A program made the position numbers and the translations under genes. DNA of 64,000 nucleotides from Weissella ceti (GTDB taxonomy: Bacteria > Bacillota > Bacilli > Lactobacillales > Lactobacillaceae). Under the pieces are notes generated by a model. It ran no database searches and was not told where the DNA came from. It saw only the letters and a list, made by a program, of their open reading frames with translations. Location of the stretch: NCBI RefSeq assembly GCF_018394055.1, contig NZ_CP074441.1, forward strand, positions 744,001 through 808,000, in the 5' to 3' direction. The first letter of the stretch is position 1. Every line of letters starts with the position of its first letter. This document shows, in pieces, positions 16,762 through 23,728 of the stretch.

Positions 16762-17331
16762 TTAGAACCCTCCACCAAATGCATCAGCTTGTGGTTCTGG
16801 AGGAAGTGGCGCGCCGTTACCAAACGCATTTTGAGGTGCTTGGTTAGCATTCTTTGGGTTCACAATAGATTGATCAACTTGTGTCCCGTTCGTTTGCCAT
16901 GGTTGAATGTCGTTAATGCGTGGGTTGTAGTAAGTTGTCTTCTTTCCAGTTTGGTTGTCTGTGCTTTCAGACTTTTCAAATTGGTTAACAGATACAGATA
17001 CTTTCTTGCCGACCAACGCAGGTGCGATTGAATTTACATCAGCAGATTGTCCAGCTTGAACGACACCAGTCGCAGCAATAAGTGCCCCAATTTCGCGATA
17101 ACGGAAAGGTTGGTATGACGTAACATCAGAGTCATCCATGAAGAAGTGGTTAATAGTAGCGCCCTTGTATTGTCCATCTTCGACTACGAACTTAACAGAC
17201 ATCTTGTCCGCTCCGTTAACTGCTTTACCTGTTGCCTTCGCTTCTTCAATAGTTACGTTGTATACGCCACCGAATTCTAGTGTTGTCGCTCCTGAAAACT
17301 TTACGTCTGCTGGGTTAAATGTGAATGCCAT
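16762..17331 (-). CDS. DUF669-family phage protein (ssDNA-binding-like)
   Basis: 189 residues beginning MAFTFNPADVKFSGATTLEFGG. The fold-like segment MSVKFVVEDGQYKGATINHFF and the QPFRYREIGALI stretch match the DUF669 family, which accompanies phage recombination ATPases. The C-terminal 50 residues are a flexible proline/asparagine-rich tail like that of single-strand binding proteins. It follows the Sak4-like ATPase gene by two bases. Confidence 0.75.
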   Translation of the reverse strand: MAFTFNPADVKFSGATTLEFGGVYNVTIEEAKATGKAVNGADKMSVKFVVEDGQYKGATINHFFMDDSDVTSYQPFRYREIGALIAATGVVQAGQSADVNSIAPALVGKKVSVSVNQFEKSESTDNQTGKKTTYYNPRINDIQPWQTNGTQVDQSIVNPKNANQAPQNAFGNGAPLPPEPQADAFGGGF

Positions 17332-17333
17332 GA

Positions 17334-18071
17334 TTAGTTACCTTCTTCTTTCGTTTCTGTGTTTGTAGTAGTTTGTGTTTCGTCTTGCAATAGATTTTCT
17401 AGCTTGAAATTAGTGCGGGTGTCCAGTCTATTAGCGCCTTCATTACCCTTTTCAGGGTCGACGTCTACCATGAACTCTCCATTTTCTTTATGGATACGTC
17501 CTAGAATGTCGAACCAACCAGCGAACGCGTTACGCGTCTTATCGTTCATATCAGGCTTGAATGTATTCGGATTAGCTCCGTCAACTTGATGTGCAGTAGC
17601 TAACACCGGAATGCCTAACTCACGCAATTCTGCGCCTAGGTCTCGGAACCACTTCTGCACCAAGTTCCAGTTTTGTCTTCCGTCTTTAGATGCATTTTCG
17701 ATGTTATCAATCACCCAGTTTTGTAAGGCGCTGACATTATCTAGTACGATCATATCTACATCAGATGCAATCTTTTTGCGTCCGTTTTCATCAAGGTTAA
17801 TCTGCTTAGTATCCTTGTTGAAGTCGTACAAAAATCGAGTTAAATCATAACGAACTTGCGCTTGAATTTGCGGTGCATCGGCTTCTCCGTAAGCGATTAG
17901 CTTAACGTTATCCGTGTCTGCCAGTGCGCTGTACGAACCGTCGAAGCTCAATACCAATTTATTTCCTGAGAACAACTTAATTGCTCGTGTTTTCTTGGTT
18001 CCTTTACCTCCGTATAGGAAGTACATATTTCCACCAAAAGGGATAGTTCCCGCATTAAAATACTTAGGCAA
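17334..18071 (-). CDS. Sak4-like AAA/RecA-type ATPase
   Basis: About 245 residues from a TTG start at 18071 behind GAAGGAGG, which fits better than the upstream ATG. The P-loop is YGGKGTKKT near residue 22, Walker B is DMIVLDNVSAL, and VLATAHQVDG is the sensor stretch. This is the NTP-binding Sak4 group, single-strand annealing recombination proteins of phages. It overlaps the small upstream gene by eight bases. Confidence 0.75.
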   Translation of the reverse strand: MPKYFNAGTIPFGGNMYFLYGGKGTKKTRAIKLFSGNKLVLSFDGSYSALADTDNVKLIAYGEADAPQIQAQVRYDLTRFLYDFNKDTKQINLDENGRKKIASDVDMIVLDNVSALQNWVIDNIENASKDGRQNWNLVQKWFRDLGAELRELGIPVLATAHQVDGANPNTFKPDMNDKTRNAFAGWFDILGRIHKENGEFMVDVDPEKGNEGANRLDTRTNFKLENLLQDETQTTTNTETKEEGN

Positions 18072-18231
18072 TAGGCACACCTCCTTCTTCAAATTGATTG
18101 ATGATTTTAACCATTTCGTCTCCGAAGTTAGCAATTAAATCATCTTTCTTACGTAGCTTACCGTCTCGCAGTACGCCCGTTCCAAACCGATTGAGAAAGG
18201 CTTGTGCGATAGCGAATTCTGAACCGGTCAT
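18064..18231 (-). CDS. 55-residue phage protein
   Basis: ATG at 18231 overlaps the stop of the upstream gene (TAATG); stop at 18064. Reads MTGSEFAIAQAFLNRFGTGV then a basic patch and an acidic helix. The tight overlaps on both sides support a real gene. No family recognised. Confidence 0.55.
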   Translation of the reverse strand: MTGSEFAIAQAFLNRFGTGVLRDGKLRKKDDLIANFGDEMVKIINQFEEGGVPIA

Positions 18232-18626
18232 TAATTCCACTTCACTTTCTTGATTTTTGTTTCTTTGACAACTTTTTCAATGTGTTCTTCTACACGTTGA
18301 CCAAATTGTTTCTTCAGTTTAGTAGGACTTTTCAACTCAAATGCATCTAGTCCATATTCATTCAGAAACGCTTGTTTGATTGGCAGTGTGTCTGGGATAT
18401 CCTTCTTGATTGAAGTAGCGACTGTGGCCTTCCACATCTTCGCTCCGTTTAACAAGCGATCACGATATCCTTCTTTAACTACCTTTGTAGGCTTTTCCAA
18501 GAAACGGAAAGCGTAGGCTAATTGTTCTAGATCGTCGTCACTTAGCTTAGCTAGATGTTCCGCTGTGATGTCTTGAATAGGATATGCTTGCCCCATTTCG
18601 TCAATAATGCGTAATTCATTGCTCAT
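18231..18626 (-). CDS. Phage early protein of unknown function
   Basis: 131 residues, helical and charged, with an acidic N-terminal half and a very basic C-terminus ending IKKVKWN. It overlaps the upstream gene by four bases. Position just before the recombination ATPase suggests a role in early DNA handling, but no family was recognised. Confidence 0.55.
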   Translation of the reverse strand: MSNELRIIDEMGQAYPIQDITAEHLAKLSDDDLEQLAYAFRFLEKPTKVVKEGYRDRLLNGAKMWKATVATSIKKDIPDTLPIKQAFLNEYGLDAFELKSPTKLKKQFGQRVEEHIEKVVKETKIKKVKWN

Positions 18627-18829
18627 AGTGTCTTAATCTCCAATTTCAATAGTTTGGCCATCTTCTTTGCTTGTGGGTTAGCGTTGACGGTTAGCAACAT
18701 CTCCCCCCCTACGACATAAACTTCATCACCGGTGTAAATCGCATTACCATCAATATCCATGCCGACCATACTTGGCACTTCTTCTGCTTGGAAGAATGAC
18801 TTCTTTAAATAATCTTCTTCGTAACTCAT
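18623..18829 (-). CDS. Phage protein of unknown function
   Basis: 68 residues with a beta-rich middle (GNAIYTGDEVYVVGGEMLLT) that could form a small barrel. Four-base overlaps with both neighbours indicate coupled translation. No family recognised. Confidence 0.5.
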   Translation of the reverse strand: MSYEEDYLKKSFFQAEEVPSMVGMDIDGNAIYTGDEVYVVGGEMLLTVNANPQAKKMAKLLKLEIKTL

Positions 18830-19080
18830 TTCTTATGCGTCCCTTCTGATTGAGAGTAGGACATCACGATATGCATAGGGCAAAATTTCTCTTGTCCATT
18901 CTTGTAATGTACCCAATAACCAACGTGTTCTTTACCGATTTCTTCCGGTTGGATAACATCTACTACCGCAGTGGGGTTAGTTCCAATTGGTTCACCGTGC
19001 TTATCCAAGTATCGGAATTGATGCTTTTCCTTGAATTCAACATAGTAGTCGAACTCTTTAATCACTAGTGTTCGTCTCAT
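18826..19080 (-). CDS. Phage protein of unknown function
   Basis: 84 residues. Begins MRRTLVIKEFDYYVEFKEKH and ends in a basic tail; includes HVGYWVHYKNGQEKFCPMHI. Four-base overlaps on both sides. No family recognised. Confidence 0.5.
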   Translation of the reverse strand: MRRTLVIKEFDYYVEFKEKHQFRYLDKHGEPIGTNPTAVVDVIQPEEIGKEHVGYWVHYKNGQEKFCPMHIVMSYSQSEGTHKK

Positions 19081-19220
19081 TCTGAAACCTCCTGATAGAA
19101 ATATTCACCAATCGCCATTTTGTTCAGTACATTAGTTATTTTTTTCGATTGAAATTCGTTTTCAGTAGTAGCAATAACATCGTTCGTTCCCCAACGTTGC
19201 TTTTTATAAACTGCCCACAT
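19077..19220 (-). CDS. Small phage protein
   Basis: About 47 residues from the ATG at 19220 (MWAVYKKQRWGTND...), directly after the stop of the upstream gene. A longer reading to 19283 would run inside that gene. Basic head, helical tail. Function unknown. Confidence 0.4.
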   Translation of the reverse strand: MWAVYKKQRWGTNDVIATTENEFQSKKITNVLNKMAIGEYFYQEVSE

Positions 19221-19221
19221 A

Positions 19222-19638
19222 TCACACCAACTTTTCTTTCGTTCCACCGAACGCTTGAATGAATAAGTCAGCTTGGGTTTCACTCATACCTTCTTCGTAT
19301 TCTGGTGCTCCATGCATATTGAAGTCCCAGACAGCAGGTTCACGATCATGAAAAACATTTGCTTTGCTTAGTACCCAATACGTATTTCCATGTGTATCAT
19401 TTTGCACGTAATAACGTGGTTCACGTTCAGGTTGTAGCTTTTCATCTCCAAAGAAATGATTAACAATAGCCAGTTGTTTGTCCTCATAATTACCGTCTCC
19501 GTCATACACCCAATCATCTAAGATCGAAATATCAGGAAATACGATTAACAGTTCTCGCGGAGATGCAATTGCTTTTCTATTTATGCCATCTAACTGATTA
19601 ATGACCGTTTGCGGTGCGTGTGTAATCTTATTCGTCAT
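19222..19638 (-). CDS. Phage protein of unknown function
   Basis: 138 residues with an acidic middle and the segment PRYYVQNDTHGNTYWVLSKAN, which reads like small phage accessory proteins of the DUF1642 type, though not firmly. Overlaps the short upstream gene. No function can be given. Confidence 0.5.
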   Translation of the reverse strand: MTNKITHAPQTVINQLDGINRKAIASPRELLIVFPDISILDDWVYDGDGNYEDKQLAIVNHFFGDEKLQPEREPRYYVQNDTHGNTYWVLSKANVFHDREPAVWDFNMHGAPEYEEGMSETQADLFIQAFGGTKEKLV

Positions 19639-19771
19639 TATCTAGTCCTGCCGTTTCCAATGCTTCTTGCAAAATGTCGTGATCATCTGCATGTTCATTC
19701 ACAAAATCTTCCAACACAATTAATTTGTTCAAATAGTCAAGTGGCAACTCTGCCATTACTTCGTTAGACAT
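19628..19771 (-). CDS. 47-residue acidic phage protein
   Basis: ATG at 19771, stop at 19628: MSNEVMAELPLDYLNKLIVL then an acidic helix. Its start overlaps the stop of the preceding small gene. No family recognised. Confidence 0.5.
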   Translation of the reverse strand: MSNEVMAELPLDYLNKLIVLEDFVNEHADDHDILQEALETAGLDNDE

Positions 19772-19887
19772 TAATCTGCTCCCTTCACATCTTCGTAATA
19801 TTCTAAATAGTCATCTTCGCTAGTAGTCTCACATACTTCTGGTTGGTCAAGTAGTTGGTCGATAATTTGTTCATTAGTCAAATTCAT
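19771..19887 (-). CDS. 38-residue acidic phage protein
   Basis: ATG at 19887 behind GGGGAGAGCC, stop at 19771. Very acidic (MNLTNEQIIDQLLDQPEVCE...). It lies in the chain of overlapping early genes. Strong acidity suggests a possible DNA-mimic or partner-binding role, but this is only a guess. Confidence 0.5.
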   Translation of the reverse strand: MNLTNEQIIDQLLDQPEVCETTSEDDYLEYYEDVKGAD

Positions 19888-20140
19888 GTGGCTCTCCCCA
19901 TGTCACTGAAATACATTGCACGTCAACTAAGACCGAGTTCATCACTTCTCGATACGCAGCATTTCTATCCACATACGTCATCGTGTGTCGTGGCCATTCC
20001 TTGTGTGGCTTATTTGGGTCTTTGTAATACTTGAACAACTTGAAACGTCCGTGTCGTTCGAGTTGTTGCATAAAGTCCAATACTTCTTGACGGAACACTT
20101 CATCTGTCTTGCCTTGTCGTAAGAATGGCTTAGTTAACAT
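19874..20140 (-). CDS. Phage protein of unknown function
   Basis: 88 residues, mixed charge, with FRQEVLDFMQQLERHGRFKL and a C-terminal beta-like VLVDVQCISVTWGEPHEF. Overlaps both neighbours. No family recognised. Confidence 0.5.
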   Translation of the reverse strand: MLTKPFLRQGKTDEVFRQEVLDFMQQLERHGRFKLFKYYKDPNKPHKEWPRHTMTYVDRNAAYREVMNSVLVDVQCISVTWGEPHEFD

Positions 20141-20591
20141 ATAGAACTCCCATCTCTGTTAGTTCTGCTTCTAAACGATTGTGTTCATCACGCAATGCTT
20201 TCAATTTCGGATGTCCTTCTGGCACATTCGTCAGCGGGCCGAACTCTGCATACAAGTCATGGCGTAGCTTATCTGTAATCGTGCGTGATTTAGCAATCAA
20301 ACCAGGACGTTCAGCTAAATTTTTCTTTCGCAATTCATTCAGTGCGATCTGTTTTTTTGTTTCCTTATTCTCGATTGCACGCAGTTTCTTCTCCCGCTCC
20401 TTTTTCTTGGCGCGCTTGATGTCAGCTGTCACCACCTGACTCCATCCGATTTTTATGAAGATGCGTTCTTTTACACCTACTTCCGCACCAATTTGGGCAT
20501 TTGTTAGCCCTCTAAACCGTTGGAAAGTGTAGTGTTCTTTGCTCATCTTCGCCATTTCTTCTGGCGTTTGAGTTGATTTATTCACCATCAT
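20130..20591 (-). CDS. Phage early protein with HTH and basic coiled segment
   Basis: 153 residues. The N-terminal LTNAQIGAEVGVKERIFIKI reads as a helix-turn-helix; the middle is a very basic coiled helix (IKRAKKKEREKKLRAIEN). Two adjacent ATG codons (20591, 20588) are possible starts. It may bind DNA. No family recognised. Confidence 0.5.
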   Translation of the reverse strand: MMVNKSTQTPEEMAKMSKEHYTFQRFRGLTNAQIGAEVGVKERIFIKIGWSQVVTADIKRAKKKEREKKLRAIENKETKKQIALNELRKKNLAERPGLIAKSRTITDKLRHDLYAEFGPLTNVPEGHPKLKALRDEHNRLEAELTEMGVLYVN

Positions 20592-20621
20592 TTATCCTTT
20601 CGTGTGATACAATGAATGGGT

Positions 20622-20686
20622 AAAATTTTGTCTAGAAATCTTTATCCGGAGTGTACTAAGCGCCAACTTAGTGCACTCTTTTTTAT
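20622..20686 (+). ncRNA. Candidate short plus-strand RNA with strong terminator
   Basis: The extended -10-like TGTGATACAAT near 20612 is followed by about 50 bases and a perfect terminator: GAGTGTACTAAG pairs with CTTAGTGCACTC (one mismatch) and TTTTTT follows. All genes here run the other way, so this terminator serves a plus-strand RNA or is a two-way terminator for the membrane protein gene whose stop is at 20683. Confidence 0.5.
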
Positions 20687-20856
20687 TGCTCTGTAAACGT
20701 GTTTTCAATGTGCCAAACCTTATCAGCAAGAGCGTCTAACTTATCGCCAACAGCTTGCCAACCTGATGTAGAAGCAGTGTAGAAAACATAGCTTGCTACT
20801 GCTCCAGCAACGCCGCACATCATTCCGAACAATGTTGCATTAATTGTTTCAATCAT
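20683..20856 (-). CDS. Small phage membrane protein
   Basis: 57 residues from the ATG at 20856 behind GGGAGAAAAGAA; the frame extends to 20880 without a better site. One transmembrane helix (LFGMMCGVAGAVASYVFY) then an amphipathic helix (KLDALADKVWHIENTF). The gene ends in a terminator shared with a candidate plus-strand RNA. Function unknown. Confidence 0.5.
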   Translation of the reverse strand: MIETINATLFGMMCGVAGAVASYVFYTASTSGWQAVGDKLDALADKVWHIENTFTEQ

Positions 20857-20944
20857 TTCTTTTCTCCCAGTCTTCGCCATATAAAGCGTGTGATAAGTAC
20901 CCTAGTCCGAAGAAGAACAGGCACATATAAATCGTTACAATCAT
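20849..20944 (-). CDS. 31-residue membrane peptide
   Basis: ATG at 20944, stop at 20849, overlapping the start of the next gene. MIVTIYMCLFFFGLGYLSHA followed by a charged tail. Overlaps on both sides (ATGA type) support translation. Unknown. Confidence 0.45.
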   Translation of the reverse strand: MIVTIYMCLFFFGLGYLSHALYGEDWEKRND

Positions 20945-21039
20945 TTTTTATCCTCTCTCATTGCCCAAAAGATAAGAAAACAAGAGAAGATACCAAGTGC
21001 CATAAGCACGATTGCTACGATCTTTGGTAACATTTCCAT
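20941..21039 (-). CDS. 32-residue membrane peptide
   Basis: ATG at 21039, stop at 20941 with a four-base overlap with the next gene. MEMLPKIVAIVLMALGIFSC then a charged tail. Single hydrophobic helix. Unknown. Confidence 0.45.
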   Translation of the reverse strand: MEMLPKIVAIVLMALGIFSCFLIFWAMREDKK

Positions 21040-21147
21040 TTATCCAATGCCTCGCAGTTCGTTATGCCTTTCGAAAGCGTTTGTCTCTGCTAACAACTCT
21101 TTATCCGTTGCAGTTTGATTGAATAGTGTTCTAATCAACTTCTTCAT
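21040..21147 (-). CDS. 35-residue basic phage protein
   Basis: ATG at 21147, stop ends one base before the next start. MKKLIRTLFNQTATDKELLA then a charged tail. Small soluble-looking peptide in the early operon. Unknown. Confidence 0.45.
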   Translation of the reverse strand: MKKLIRTLFNQTATDKELLAETNAFERHNELRGIG

Positions 21148-21358
21148 TATCTGGTCTCCCTAATGCCACAATCTTGTGACCGCTTCGTGTGTAGTGACGT
21201 GTACCTTTGGCCTGTCGTGAAACAGTGGAGTAAAGTACATGGCGACTTTTTAAACTACAAAACTCGCATACTTCATCTCTGTTCCCGATAAAGACCAAAA
21301 CGTCCTCTTTGTCATACACCGCATATTCATGTTTCAAAGTTCCGCACCGTCTAACCAT
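21131..21358 (-). CDS. Small phage protein (intron/HTH-like accessory)
   Basis: 75 residues. EYAVYDKEDVLVFIGNRDEVCEFC followed by SRHVLYSTVSRQAKGTRHYTR is the pattern of a common small phage protein whose middle resembles the short helix-turn-helix seen in intron-encoded nucleases. Function unknown. It overlaps the neighbouring genes on both sides. Confidence 0.5.
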   Translation of the reverse strand: MVRRCGTLKHEYAVYDKEDVLVFIGNRDEVCEFCSLKSRHVLYSTVSRQAKGTRHYTRSGHKIVALGRPDNEEVD

Positions 21359-21516
21359 CGCTCAATTTCTTTCAAGCGCCACTTATTACGTTCCCTCTCT
21401 TTCACAACTCGCCTGAATCGTGCAGCCGCATCTGTTGCTAACCAACGCCTGAATGATTTAGGGTGCATACCTAAAATTTCGGCGACCTGTGTAGAGTTGA
21501 TTAATTCCGCTCTCAT
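21334..21516 (-). CDS. Excisionase/AlpA-like HTH protein
   Basis: 60 residues: INSTQVAEILGMHPKSFRRWLATD forms a winged HTH of the MerR/excisionase type and LKEIERWLDG closes the domain. Located just downstream of the cro-like gene. It may be an excisionase or early regulator. Confident as a DNA-binding protein, less so as to role. Confidence 0.65.
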   Translation of the reverse strand: MRAELINSTQVAEILGMHPKSFRRWLATDAAARFRRVVKERERNKWRLKEIERWLDGAEL

Positions 21517-21548
21517 TGATTTAGCTCCTATTGTTTACCTCTTTATAA

Positions 21549-21770
21549 TTATGCGTCTTCAATGTCTAGCAGTCGGCGAATTTTCCCGCGCAACTCGATA
21601 GACTTGTCCGACATTGTGTATGTTGTAACCGCCGCCGTAAACGCTGGTAAAGTTGAGATACCTACTTCATTTACGAATTGTGTATCTGAACGATAGCCGC
21701 GCTTACGAAGTTCTGCCGTTACTCGTAAACGAAAATCGTCGCGAGCTTCAATCATCTTTTGTTCTGACAT
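21549..21770 (-). CDS. Cro-position early phage protein, possible DNA-binding
   Basis: 73 residues, first gene transcribed leftwards from the lysogeny switch. FRLRVTAELRKRGYRSDTQFVNEVGIS could form a helix-turn-helix. Its position opposite the cI-like gene suggests a Cro role. No firm family match. Confidence 0.5.
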   Translation of the reverse strand: MSEQKMIEARDDFRLRVTAELRKRGYRSDTQFVNEVGISTLPAFTAAVTTYTMSDKSIELRGKIRRLLDIEDA

Positions 21771-22032
21771 ATTTCGTCTCCTTTTCTTAGAATTTGTTGT
21801 AAGAATCCATTTACATTTGGAAAATGTTGGACTATAATCATAAATAAAGAAGCATCAAATAAACACATTACACATACTATCTCCCGCCAAGTTGATAATA
21901 ATCATGTGGTTTTTCGTTTGCTTGTTTCTTTCAATTAACTTACAAGAATTAGTATAGTCCATCATTTTCCAGAATGCAACGTTTTTATTGGAAAATGTTA
22001 GATTTTGTTTTTTCGGAAAAGGAATATCACTT
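21771..22032. promoter_or_regulatory. cI/cro divergent control region with TGGAAAATGTT operators
   Basis: The motif TTGGAAAATGTT occurs at 21817 and 21989, and an inverted partial copy (CATTTTCC) at 21964. The first forms an imperfect palindrome (ACATTT GG AAAATGT). TATAAT at about 21833 and TATAGTCC near 21953 are candidate -10 boxes. The layout fits the lysogeny switch, with the repressor reading right and the early genes left. Confidence 0.6.
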
Positions 22033-22398
22033 ATGTCAGTATTTAATAATGTGAAACAAACCGCTAAAAATAAAGGTTTATCGATAGAACAACTAGCTGA
22101 TAAACTAGCCGAGTATTCTGAAATAAACGGCGTGAAAGTTTCTAAAAGTACCATTTATACTTGGAAAACTAAAGAACCTAGCGCTGAAAAGATTAAAGCA
22201 GTTGCCGATGTACTTGGTGTATCTGTTAACTATTTAATGGACGCTGATGATACTATGACTTCTCGCCCTACCAACGAAGAAATCGACTTCAAAGAATCAT
22301 TAGACAAGGCAATCGCCTATAACGGAAAGCCTCTTTCAGACCACGACAAGGCAGTTATCCTGTCATTCATGGCAACATTAAAGGCGGAGGATAAGTAA
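22033..22398 (+). CDS. cI-like phage repressor (XRE family)
   Basis: 121 residues from the ATG at 22033 behind AAAAGGAATATCACTT; the frame extends upstream but without a site. The HTH spans LSIEQLADKLAEYSEINGVKVSKSTIYTWK. The C-terminal part is short, with no LexA-like peptidase domain, so release probably depends on the ImmA-type protease encoded next. Confidence 0.82.
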   Translation: MSVFNNVKQTAKNKGLSIEQLADKLAEYSEINGVKVSKSTIYTWKTKEPSAEKIKAVADVLGVSVNYLMDADDTMTSRPTNEEIDFKESLDKAIAYNGKPLSDHDKAVILSFMATLKAEDK

Positions 22399-22401
22399 TC
22401 T

Positions 22402-22797
22402 ATGGAGCAATATACCGACATTCTTAGAACTAGAGGTATTACTCTATATCTACTCCCGGACGCAATAGAGGCTAATGGGTGTTACTTGCCTGACGAAAAA
22501 ATACTATATGTAGGCGGTGGGCTTTCTGAAGTCGAACGTAACTCTGTCATCATTCATGAAATCGGTCACTTGTTGAACGAACATGAAATAAATGAATTGA
22601 ACGCCCCTGCTGTTAGATTGCGACAAGAAAGAGAAGCCAACGAATATTTAGCTGATCAATTGATTACTGAATATTTGGAAAGTTGTGTTACTCCTCCTTC
22701 TTATGTAGACGTGCACGAATTCATGGAACAACGTCAATTGAGTAATGATTTATACACATATATAGATGTTTCTTTCCGCAGTATTTTAACAGCATAG
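22402..22797 (+). CDS. ImmA/IrrE-type metallopeptidase, anti-repressor
   Basis: 131 residues with the zinc motif HEIGH at residues 52-56 and the third ligand region EREANEYLADQLITEYL. In ICEBs1 and many prophages such a protease cuts the neighbouring repressor to start excision. The three-base gap to the cI-like gene supports that partnership here. Confidence 0.85.
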   Translation: MEQYTDILRTRGITLYLLPDAIEANGCYLPDEKILYVGGGLSEVERNSVIIHEIGHLLNEHEINELNAPAVRLRQEREANEYLADQLITEYLESCVTPPSYVDVHEFMEQRQLSNDLYTYIDVSFRSILTA

Positions 22798-22884
22798 AAA
22801 TAACTATCCTACTTCTTATAGTAGAATAATCGTAACGTCCAGTTAGGAATGACGTAAAAAGCTTTTTAGGGAGAGTTTGAATAT

Positions 22885-23523
22885 ATGTTGTTGTTTGTAT
22901 TGGGAGTTATCCTTTTGGTTGCTTCTATCGTGGCGGTAGCCAAAGTTAATAATAAGATGCAAAAGAATGTGTTTATCGGTGGAATCATCACGGGAATAGT
23001 CATGATTGGTTTAGGCTTTAGTGCCTTTACCCCTGCTGAAGATAGCGATAAGTTGTTAGATGAGATGCTCAGTTCCGAAAAGGCTTCACGTAACAGTGAG
23101 ATAATCAGAAGTGATGTTCATTACGAACACGAATCACAAACGTCAGAATCGGAAAATATCAACGATTCTTTCAATAGTGACTACGAAATCGAATCATTCT
23201 TAAAAGAGAATACTAAGTACACTGACATCTCTGTTTCCGGAACTTACATCAATAAGCCATTCGGCGCTGTCGTAACAGTTAACGTGAACGACGCTGAAAA
23301 TAAAGCACAAGTTGTTTCTAAGGTTTTGCAAGCTTTCCATGAAAATGCTAATGATAGACTAAAGAATTTCAAGGGTATTACTATTATGGTAGATGATAAA
23401 AATAAGCGTTTGAAAGCAGAATATACTGTTGATACGGTCATTAACAATGCATCGGTTTATCGTCCTTCTGAAACGCAATCTCTTGCTAAGTCTTGGAGCG
23501 TCGTTCCGTCACCTAATAAATAA
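22885..23523 (+). CDS. Prophage membrane-anchored protein, possible lysogenic conversion factor
   Basis: 212 residues: two N-terminal transmembrane helices (LFVLGVILLVASIVAVA and NVFIGGIITGIVMIGLGFSA), an acidic/serine-rich linker, then a small alpha/beta domain of about 90 residues. It is expressed with the lysogeny genes, the typical place for superinfection-exclusion or host-altering proteins. No family recognised. Confidence 0.5.
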   Translation: MLLFVLGVILLVASIVAVAKVNNKMQKNVFIGGIITGIVMIGLGFSAFTPAEDSDKLLDEMLSSEKASRNSEIIRSDVHYEHESQTSESENINDSFNSDYEIESFLKENTKYTDISVSGTYINKPFGAVVTVNVNDAENKAQVVSKVLQAFHENANDRLKNFKGITIMVDDKNKRLKAEYTVDTVINNASVYRPSETQSLAKSWSVVPSPNK

Positions 23524-23529
23524 TATTAA

Positions 23530-23577
23530 AAACCACGCTGGGTAGCTTCGTTCAGGTTCGAGTCCTGTAGTGGTTCT
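23530..23577 (+). ncRNA. Mini tRNA-like structure (acceptor stem plus T-arm)
   Basis: AACCAC at 23531 pairs with GTGGTT at about 23569, enclosing a small hairpin (GCT GGGT AGC) and a T-arm (CAGG TTCGAGT CCTG). There is no room for an anticodon arm. Two stable hairpins follow (GCATGTCC with GGACATGC, and a terminator). Either a decayed tRNA or a true tRNA-like RNA. Confidence 0.4.
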
Positions 23578-23602
23578 TGTCTAAAATAAGACAAACAAAA
23601 AA

Positions 23603-23706
23603 CGCATGTCCCCCAGTCGCCAAACGAAAGGACATGCGCTACTACACGATTGCTCGCTTGATAATTATATCAAGTTAGAGCGGTTATTTCACTGCTCTTT
23701 TTTAAT
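23603..23706 (+). terminator. Hairpin and terminator upstream of the prophage integrase
   Basis: CGCATGTCC (near 23603) pairs with GGACATGCG (near 23631). Further on, GAGCGGT pairs with ACTGCTC and TTTTTT follows, a good terminator ending near 23706. They would end transcription of the lysogeny genes before the integrase. Confidence 0.6.
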
Positions 23707-23728
23707 ATAGAAAGGTTAGGTTAAACTT

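Noticed and set aside
21855-22154. Open frame on the minus strand across the lysogeny switch
   Set aside because: It overlaps the operators and the cI-like gene and has no ribosome site.
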